Shown one piece after another: positions 1 through 5,300 of a stretch of DNA of 32,357 nucleotides. The stretch is from CAZESH01 sp964514665 (GTDB lineage Bacteria > Bacillota > Bacilli > Paenibacillales > KCTC-25726): positions 1 to 32,357 of the forward strand of contig CAZESH010000011.1 in the NCBI GenBank assembly GCA_964514665.1, read 5' to 3'. The notes beneath the pieces were generated by a model. That model was not told where the DNA came from. It worked only from the letters and a program-made list of their open reading frames with translations, and ran no database searches. A program made the translations under genes and the position numbers. The stretch's first letter is position 1. Each line of letters begins with the position of its first letter.

Positions 1-353
1 GCCCTAACTGGAGTTATGGTATAACCTTTTTAAGGATTTGCGAGGGGCAGTAACGAACTGAATTTTTCAGTAGTGCAAATATGATGTGCAATGACTTATT
101 GGAACAAGCAATAAGTGCAAGACGATGTGGCTTGCCTCCTAGCTCTTCTTATCATAAAATGTACGAAAAATCACCCGGCAACAAGATTTGTTCGCTTCCT
201 TTTTGTATGGCTTATACATTTCGATTCACTCCATATGCACGGAGTTTTATGTTAATTTCATTTTGCTGAGAGGGAATTCCTTAATTTTGGGAGCATGTTT
301 TATATATTCGTTAATATTTAATATTCTTAATCTGCTTCGCCTTACATAAAAAT
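1..353. other. AT-rich flank, no recognised gene
   Basis: I see no convincing gene here. A 62-codon plus-strand frame (81-269) has no recognisable motif, no good ribosome binding site and a composition like random AT-rich DNA. An imperfect repeat of about 50 bp (roughly 245-297) recurs at about 1121-1174 inside the island. The stretch lies on the outer side of the displaced ssrA fragment, so it is either the original chromosomal flank or a further accessory segment. Confidence 0.4.
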
Positions 354-373
354 GACTCCGGTTCAATGGAGCC
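354..373 (-). terminator. Terminator of the displaced ssrA fragment
   Basis: On the minus strand GGCTCC pairs with GGAGTC (one G-U) around an 8-nt loop and is followed by an ATTTTTA run. It lies 10 bp beyond the 3' end of the displaced tmRNA fragment. This fits the terminator of the original ssrA gene having stayed behind with the displaced end. Confidence 0.5.
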
Positions 374-383
374 TTTCTTTGAA

Positions 384-651
384 TGGAGGCGAGGGGAGTC
401 GAACCCCTGTCCGAAGATATCGCCACATCAGCTTCTACGGGTGTAGTGACCTGTGAAGTGTTCGCCTAAGCTGCTGCCAGATCACCCACCACAGCCTAGA
501 CTAGCCTGATTGTCTTCTTCCCCTGACCCCAGACGGAGATCAGGCGGCGTATCCGACTAAATGTGAGCCCCTGTCTCGGCACATCGGCGATACTAAGGAG
601 GAGCACGCTAGTAGGTTATTAAGCTGCTAAAGCGTTGCCGAAACCAGTTTA
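384..651 (-). pseudogene. ssrA': Displaced 3' portion of a second, diverged tmRNA gene
   Basis: This is the tag-to-3'-end part of a tmRNA on the minus strand. The 3' end starts at 384 and its first 32 bases (384-415) match the intact ssrA at 10432-10463 exactly. Further in, the two copies diverge but keep the same layout, including the pseudoknot arm in which CCTGA pairs with TCAGG (intact copy: CTCA with TGAG). A tag frame ending ALAA-stop is visible at 619-645 (GFGNALAA), against GKQQSNLALAA in the intact gene. The 5' half, with the acceptor 5' strand and D-loop region, is absent, so it cannot make a complete tmRNA. It is best read as the old 3' end pushed aside by an island that supplied a replacement 3' end. 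A remnant of an independent second ssrA is the alternative. Confidence 0.8.
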
Positions 652-742
652 ACCGTCATCGCCCTTCAGTTTCTGGTCATGAATCTGGAGCGGCGAATTC
701 TTCTATTTGCCGTGACATATTTCCTGCCAATTAAACAAAATA

Positions 743-759
743 GGCACCCAACGGGTGCC
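743..759 (-). terminator. Hairpin terminator after the methyltransferase remnant
   Basis: A perfect 7-bp stem GGCACCC/GGGTGCC closes a 3-nt loop. On the minus strand it is followed by TATTTTGTTT. It lies about 50 bp downstream of the methyltransferase fragment's stop codon and was probably that operon's terminator. Confidence 0.55.
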
Positions 760-805
760 GAAAAAATCAATGGTTCTCTATTTTCGTCTCCGTTCCATCC
801 GGAGA

Positions 806-947
806 TTATTGTGCGACTAATTCGAATGAAACTTCATCCACTTGTTTCTCCATTGTCTTTACCATCTGCAAAGCAATCTCTCCCATCAAAGGAACGACTA
901 CGGAATTTCCGAATTGTTTATATGCCTGTGTGTCGGAAACAACAAGT
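806..947 (-). pseudogene. C-terminal fragment of a DNA C5-cytosine methyltransferase
   Basis: On the minus strand a frame ending at 806 contains LVVSDTQAYKQFGNSVVVP. This is the conserved motif X region (QAYKQFGNSV) found near the C-terminus of C5-cytosine DNA methyltransferases, followed by about 25 residues to a stop codon. Only the last 47 or so residues remain. The catalytic PCQ motif, the SAM-binding motifs and the recognition domain are all missing. An in-frame stop lies just upstream, where the sequence switches to a different gene's frame. This is the dead end of a restriction-modification locus and cannot be an active enzyme. Confidence 0.75.
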
Positions 948-1088
948 TTAGGGGAGTTCTATTTTTTTGTAGTTTTGATACTGTCCCAGTGCATAAAGAA
1001 TGAGCAGCGGTTTATGCGGCGCGCGCCGACCGTTCTTCTTCCAGATCGATAGATTGGAGATTTTATGAGTAAGCTCTTCGGCGTTCAT
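948..1088 (-). pseudogene. N-terminal fragment of an HNH restriction endonuclease
   Basis: A 46-residue minus-strand frame starts at the ATG at 1088. It begins MNAEELTHKISNLSIWKKNG and continues with RRAPHKPLLILYALGQ. The NGxxAPHKPLLLLxxLG pattern is typical of the N-terminus of HNH-type restriction endonucleases, including those annotated as phosphorothioated-DNA-binding. The frame stops at 948, long before any HNH motif, exactly where the methyltransferase C-terminus begins. One deletion joining the nuclease start to the methyltransferase end explains both pieces. The family assignment rests on this short N-terminal pattern. Confidence 0.6.
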
Positions 1089-1212
1089 TTGCTTCACCGC
1101 TCTTTCAGTCTGAGGGTTTAGTATGTTAATTAATTTCTTTTTCTTATGGGGGATTTCCTTTATTTTGGGGATTTAAGTTTTAATAATGAAAAAAGCACAA
1201 AGCAGATATAAA

Positions 1213-1237
1213 AAGAGCCTAGCAGGTATAGGCTCTT
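1213..1237 (-). terminator. Terminator of the ParB-like gene
   Basis: A perfect 9-bp stem AAGAGCCTA/TAGGCTCTT with a 7-nt loop is followed on the minus strand by TTTATAT. The stem touches the stop codon of the ParB-like gene, so it ends the minus-strand pair of genes upstream. Confidence 0.75.
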
Positions 1238-2277
1238 CACTTAACTAATTTTATGTTAGCTTTAGCTAATTCTTTTTTTACATTTGTCCAATACTCCAGA
1301 TGTCCATCCAAATTCTCAATCAATAAGTCGATTGTTTCTAGAAATTCGGTTCGTTCTTCCAACTTCATCGTATTTAATTCTCTTAATACACTTCCAGATA
1401 AACTACGCTCCCCGGGAATCTGCATAAATAACTTTTGCAATTTGTTATGAATAGGTAATTTATAATACATTGCGTCAGGATCTTTAGTGTTTGGTACAAA
1501 AGCTTTATCAACAGCAACTGGATTAAATTTATTTTCTTGCTGCTTTTTTCGTTCAGTCCTGTCTTTGACTAAATCATTAAAATCATTCAAGAGTTTTTCC
1601 TTGGAAGTTACTAGATATCTAGATTTCGTAGCAGGATCAATTTCATCATCAGTAGCTGTGAAGAGTTCCTTTATCTTTTTAACATCAGTTGGCATTATTT
1701 CTTCGCTTGCTATCTTCCTAGCAAGTTTATCTTTAAAATGGCTTGGTACATTTATTAATGGAATTACTTGTTCTTCAGAAAGCTGGTTTTTCACAGTGCC
1801 TTTTGCACTCACAATTAATTTCCGTACGTCATCACCAAAAGTCAGTAATTCTAATTTTTTTGAAATATATTGGGGTGTCTTTCCTAATTTTGTAGAAACA
1901 TGAATTACTGGCTTCTTATCAAACTCAATAAGCTTGTAAAAGGCTTCTGCCTCTTCCAAAGGCGTGAAATTTTCCCTCTGTAAATTTTCGGCCAATTGTT
2001 CTAAATATAGATCCGAGTCATCCTCATTTTCTGAAATTATGGCAGGAATTTCTGCCATGTTTAGTGCCTTGCAAGCTTTGAATCTTCTATTACCGAAAAT
2101 AATTTTATATCTTCCATTGTCTTGTAGCTTTAATTTTATTGGTGAAAGTAGTCCCAGCTTCATAATGTTTTCACTTAGTTCATTTAATGCTGTTTCGTCA
2201 AAACAATTTCTCGGCTGATTTAAATCTTCATCTATCAAATCTATAGGAATTTGTATAACTTTCAAATACAAGTCCAC
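1237..2277 (-). CDS. ParB/Spo0J-like nuclease-fold partition protein
   Basis: The protein has up to 346 residues and a ParB N-terminal domain. QIPIDLIDEDLNQPR opens the fold, GNRRFKACKAL (about residues 81-91) is the GxRR box of the CTP-binding ParB fold, and ENLQRENFTPLEEAEAF is the second conserved box. A KLGKTPQYISKKLEL segment fits the ParB helix-turn-helix. The listed start is a GTG. A TTG at 2265, seven bases after AAAGGTGG, has the better ribosome binding site. It lies 20 bp after the 126-residue gene and probably shares its transcript. No ParA partner is present, so plasmid-type segregation is unlikely from this locus alone. ParB-like proteins in mobile islands can instead act as regulators. 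The fold is clear; the cellular role is not. Confidence 0.75.
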   Translation of the reverse strand: MDLYLKVIQIPIDLIDEDLNQPRNCFDETALNELSENIMKLGLLSPIKLKLQDNGRYKIIFGNRRFKACKALNMAEIPAIISENEDDSDLYLEQLAENLQRENFTPLEEAEAFYKLIEFDKKPVIHVSTKLGKTPQYISKKLELLTFGDDVRKLIVSAKGTVKNQLSEEQVIPLINVPSHFKDKLARKIASEEIMPTDVKKIKELFTATDDEIDPATKSRYLVTSKEKLLNDFNDLVKDRTERKKQQENKFNPVAVDKAFVPNTKDPDAMYYKLPIHNKLQKLFMQIPGERSLSGSVLRELNTMKLEERTEFLETIDLLIENLDGHLEYWTNVKKELAKANIKLVK

Positions 2278-2297
2278 CTTTCAGGTGCAAGATCTTT

Positions 2298-2678
2298 TTA
2301 TAAGCCAAAATCCCATGAAAGCTGCTCGCCAGTTGATTTCTTTCTTGGCAATTTTTTTCCCTTGGCCTTTAACTCCTCAGCTCTTCTCATATGTCCTTCC
2401 CCAAGATTTTTAGCCCGTATAAATAATTTATAAAAATCGTCAGCATCAACAGGTAAGATATATCCATCTGTTGTGTAGCCAATATCAGCTAAATCTTTAT
2501 TTTTTTTCTTTATCGCATGAATACGATACCTCAATTTTGCTTTATCATTACTATCCTCTAACCTTATTTCCATTTCATCTGCAAAATCCCTTAAATGCAT
2601 TCCTCTCTCTCTGTCCTTCATGCTGTACATAATAGTTTCCAATTTTTTTGCTTTATGATTTCCCCAAATAAAAGCCAC
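2298..2678 (-). CDS. Small charged protein of unknown function upstream of ParB
   Basis: This 126-residue, strongly basic and acidic protein belongs to no family I recognise. The start is a GTG at 2678, seven bases after GGGAGGGA. The N-terminal two thirds (KAKKLETIMYSMKDRERGMH then LRDFADEMEIRL) could form a winged-helix-like fold, since 'LRDFADEM' followed by a basic helix (KLRYRIHAIKKKNKDL) resembles a recognition-helix arrangement. The C-terminus is Lys/Arg rich. It is the first gene of a two-gene minus-strand unit with the ParB-like gene (20-bp gap). A palindrome at 2707-2718 lies in its probable promoter, so autoregulation is possible. A DNA-binding partner of ParB is an inference only. 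Confidence 0.55.
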   Translation of the reverse strand: MAFIWGNHKAKKLETIMYSMKDRERGMHLRDFADEMEIRLEDSNDKAKLRYRIHAIKKKNKDLADIGYTTDGYILPVDADDFYKLFIRAKNLGEGHMRRAEELKAKGKKLPRKKSTGEQLSWDFGL

Positions 2679-3067
2679 ATAAATCCCTCCCAGTTACATT
2701 TATACCCTCAACATTGAGCAGAAATAAAATGTAACCGAGGGGTACTAATATTAAGTTTACACAATATTCTAATTTTTTTCAATTATTTGAAAATAAAAAT
2801 TGAAATTCTGCATTTTAATGTAGAAATATGTTGAGTTGAGAAGTATTATTGATTGCATCAGTAAATTCACCTCGGAAAAAGCGTCAGAACACATCAAAGA
2901 AATCGTCGAAACGGTAGACATCATTTTAATTAATAAGCCTGAAACAAACAGTGCATATCATTTTCCAAATTAAAATTCAGGATGCTATAATGTACACGAA
3001 GACACAAGATTTATATTTAGCTGATATTATATTTACAAGTAATTAATTATTGAGGAGAAAAATTTAT
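2679..3067. other. Divergent intergenic region with two promoters and an orphan frame
   Basis: This gap separates the minus-strand 126-residue gene from the plus-strand retron effector. It holds a likely minus-strand -10 (TATAAA, reverse of 2699-2704) with a palindrome CTCAACATTGAG at 2707-2718 immediately upstream. It also holds a strong plus-strand extended -10 at 2983-2991. Between them a 49-codon plus-strand frame (2824-2973) without an ATG reads FTSEKASEHIKEIVETVDII in its middle. It may be a gene fossil, but I do not recognise it. Confidence 0.4.
2962..2991 (+). promoter_or_regulatory. Promoter of the retron operon
   Basis: An extended -10 element TGCTATAAT ends at 2991. A weak -35 (TTTCCA, 2962-2967) sits 18 bp upstream. 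Transcription would start near 2998, about 70 bases before the effector start codon. No terminator lies between it and the effector, so it should drive the effector and the retron RNA. Confidence 0.5.
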
Positions 3068-3964
3068 ATGACAGCAAAACAAAACTTTGAATTTAACATT
3101 GGAAAAGAGTTGTATTACCTTGTACTTCCACAAATCAAAAAAATAATGAGTACTCGCGAATTGAATTTATTTTTGATCGGAAAAAATTTAAATGACATGA
3201 GTAGCTTTAGAACAAAGATATATAATTCTTTAAAGAATAGAAAAGAGGTGAATGTATACTTCCCAGAACACATTTTTGTGGATGAGCTTTTTCACAAAAA
3301 AAAAGACTTACTTAGCCTAGAAAGTGTTTTGGCAGAAAGCGTTCATGCTGTTGTAATGTGCGTTGAAAGCGCTGGGGCCATTGCAGAGTTAGGGGCATTC
3401 GCCAATCATAATACTTTAAAAAATAAGCTGGTTGTATATATGGATAAGAAACACTCATATGATAAAAGCTTTATTAGAATGGGGCCTATTAAATTCCTTG
3501 ATAATAGTTCCGATTCAAAAGTTACTTGGCATGACTTTCATGATTTTTCTAATGATGATAGAAATACTCTAATATCAAACATTAGAAAGATTTCAAAACC
3601 TTCGGACCTAAATGTAAGTATTTCAAATCCAATTGCAGCAGAAAGATTTCTTTTGTCGTTGTTATACGTCTTCAGTGACTATTCAAGAAAAGGAATTATC
3701 AGCCTGCTTAAACACATTGATGAGAACCATGACGAGTTTACTGATATTGAGAATATAATTACAATTGTATCCGCTGCACTTTCAATGCTATTAAAAAGAG
3801 CAGAAGTAACTTACAAACATCCTAACTATTACATTACTAATATAGGTATAAACAAACTAGAAAAGGACCTGTCATCAAATTTCGTTTACACACATCTCGA
3901 CAGATTACGACTTACCATGTTAAACTCATTATTAAGGAAATATTGGAATAGAAGAAGCTCTTAG
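3068..3964 (+). CDS. Retron effector: NDT-like domain plus winged-helix C-terminus
   Basis: Probable toxin arm of a type II-A-like retron. The start is the ATG at 3068 after GAGGAG; a TTG at 3050 falls in the ribosome site and is less likely. The protein has 298 residues. The N-terminal half is a nucleoside 2-deoxyribosyltransferase-like domain. LLSLESVLAESVHAVVM is followed by ESAGAIAELGAFANH (residues about 100-114), in which E107 aligns with the catalytic Glu (E106) of the Eco1/Ec86 effector as I recall it. The C-terminal third (AERFLLSLLYVFSD then a helical segment and YYITNIGINKLEKDL) resembles that effector's winged-helix domain, and the total length is close (about 307 residues). Known homologues are held inactive by RT-msDNA and hydrolyse nucleotide or NAD substrates when released. 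Its last codons are also part of the retron RNA (a1 arm), and the stop codon supplies the likely branching G. Confidence 0.88.
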   Translation: MTAKQNFEFNIGKELYYLVLPQIKKIMSTRELNLFLIGKNLNDMSSFRTKIYNSLKNRKEVNVYFPEHIFVDELFHKKKDLLSLESVLAESVHAVVMCVESAGAIAELGAFANHNTLKNKLVVYMDKKHSYDKSFIRMGPIKFLDNSSDSKVTWHDFHDFSNDDRNTLISNIRKISKPSDLNVSISNPIAAERFLLSLLYVFSDYSRKGIISLLKHIDENHDEFTDIENIITIVSAALSMLLKRAEVTYKHPNYYITNIGINKLEKDLSSNFVYTHLDRLRLTMLNSLLRKYWNRRSS

Positions 3965-4097
3965 ATTCTTTTGGAATGGTGTTTCGCCATTCATGCACTT
4001 ACCCTCTTACTGACGTATCCGCTAAAACACGTGATCATTGCATCTGCAATAACCCCGCATTTTAGCGGAAGAATTATTTAGGTAAGACTTCTTCTAT
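3948..4097 (+). ncRNA. Retron msr-msd RNA (template and primer for msDNA)
   Basis: Identified from structure. Arm a1 (3948-3963, ATAGAAGAAGCTCTTA) is complementary over 15 pairs with one bulged C to arm a2 (4083-4097, TAAGACTTCTTCTAT). Immediately after a1 comes G3964, the position of the branching guanosine in retrons; the CTTA-G arrangement matches Ec86. The msr then has an 8-bp hairpin (3974-3992, GAATGGTG/CGCCATTC) whose GTTTCG turn and downstream TTACTG resemble Ec86 msr. The msd is a long hairpin: basal stem TCCGCTAAAA (4018-4027) with TTTTAGCGGA (4060-4069), and an inner stem ATTGCA/TGCAAT (4037-4050). The cDNA should be roughly 65-75 nt, starting just before a2. The RNA overlaps the effector gene by 17 bases and ends 47 bases before the RT start codon. 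The exact 5' and 3' ends are inferred. Confidence 0.88.
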
Positions 4098-4107
4098 CAA
4101 AATTTCA

Positions 4108-4130
4108 GGGCTAAAAAAGCCCTTTTTTTT
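4108..4130 (+). terminator. Terminator between retron RNA and RT gene
   Basis: GGGCT (4108-4112) and AGCCC (4118-4122) close an A5 loop and are followed by eight T. It lies ten bases after a2 and five bases before the RT ribosome binding site. It should end most transcripts after the ncRNA, giving excess template RNA over reverse transcriptase. The RT gene would then be expressed by read-through. Confidence 0.75.
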
Positions 4131-4144
4131 ATTTGGAGGAGATT

Positions 4145-5128
4145 ATGGTTAATAAACAGACGTTATTTTTTCTAGGATTACCTGTAATGTCAGATATGGA
4201 GGAATTCTCATACAAAATTAATCTAACCCCCCGAACACTATATCACTTATCTACAAAGTCTTCTAAGTTCTATAAGACTATATATACCAATAAAGCTAAC
4301 GGAAAAATACGAACTTTACATAGTCCATCCAAAAATATGAAAGCAGTACAAGCCTGGATTTTAAGAAATATTCTTGATAAGATACCCGTCCATGAGAATG
4401 CTACGGGCTTCATTCAAGGGAAATCGATTCTCATAAATGCAGAAAGTCATAAAGAAAACAAATTTTATTTATGTATGGATATTACAGACTTTTTTACAAA
4501 CATTTCAAAGAAAAAAGTATATTCATTATTTAACTCATTAGGTTACTCTGATCAAGTATCCATGATACTTACTAGTTTATGTACCTATAATAATGAATTG
4601 CCGCAAGGAGGGGTAACTTCTCCAGCTTTATCAAACCTCGTCAATGTTCGACTTGATAAAAGAATTTCCAATTATGTAGGAAAAAGAAACATTGTCTATA
4701 CAAGATATGCTGATGATATCACTCTTTCTTCAAATAATCCTGATGAACTTTTCAAGGCAAAAAAGATGATTGAAAAAATCCTTAATGATGAAGGTTATCA
4801 TTTAAATACAAAAAAAACTAGATTGTTGCGACTTGGTTCTTCACGAAAGGTAACAGGTCTAGTTATCAGTGATGATAATAATGTTGGGGTAGGAAGAAGA
4901 GTTAAACGTTTATTAAGGGCAAAAATACATAAGTTGTTAACCACAAATATGGATGAGATGGAAAGAATTGAACAAGAACATCACATTCAAGGATGGATTA
5001 ATTTCATGAATAGTGTAGATAAAGATGGTGTTAAATATATTGAAAAATATTATGCAAAGGCAACATTGAAGGCTAGCCTACTACAAGCAACATCTGCACT
5101 TAATCAAGAAGATAATGAGAAACATTAG
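4145..5128 (+). CDS. ret: Retron reverse transcriptase
   Basis: This 327-residue RT reverse-transcribes the msd region from the 2'-OH of the branching G. The start is the ATG at 4145, five bases after GGAGG; the upstream TTG (4133) overlaps the ribosome site. RT motifs appear in order. KIRTLHSPSKNMKAVQAWIL covers the N-terminal RT0/RT1 area. The retron-specific NAxxH motif is NAESH (about residue 97). DITDFFTNI is the first catalytic Asp block. LPQGGVTSPALSNLV (about 152) is RT4. YADD (about 187) is the active site. The C-terminal VTG motif (about 235), followed by the basic GRRVKRLLRAKIHKLL region, is the part thought to recognise its own msr. The length is normal for retron RTs (about 300-330). 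All catalytic residues are intact, so activity is expected. Confidence 0.95.
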   Translation: MVNKQTLFFLGLPVMSDMEEFSYKINLTPRTLYHLSTKSSKFYKTIYTNKANGKIRTLHSPSKNMKAVQAWILRNILDKIPVHENATGFIQGKSILINAESHKENKFYLCMDITDFFTNISKKKVYSLFNSLGYSDQVSMILTSLCTYNNELPQGGVTSPALSNLVNVRLDKRISNYVGKRNIVYTRYADDITLSSNNPDELFKAKKMIEKILNDEGYHLNTKKTRLLRLGSSRKVTGLVISDDNNVGVGRRVKRLLRAKIHKLLTTNMDEMERIEQEHHIQGWINFMNSVDKDGVKYIEKYYAKATLKASLLQATSALNQEDNEKH

Positions 5129-5300
5129 ATTTCATCAGAATCTGACTCCAATTTTGGAGGTGGCCTGTTCATTTTTCGGTGACTTCCATCGCAGACAGAT
5201 AGAGCTTTTTTAACAAAGGAAAAAAATATCATAAACGAAGGTTTTTGAATTAATCAGCTAGAGCCCCAAGCGAATTTTGATCGGTGACCAAGGATAATAT

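Noticed and set aside
384..651. A two-piece (permuted) tmRNA
   Set aside because: The gene order and 3' end are those of a normal one-piece tmRNA missing its 5' half, and the intact gene is present.
679..951. A 90-codon plus-strand frame
   Set aside because: It is antisense to the methyltransferase remnant, which has a clear family motif on the other strand.
5129..5300. Possible IS end after the RT gene
   Set aside because: A few phrases looked like insertion-sequence ends, but I could find no inverted repeat pair or transposase tail to support it.
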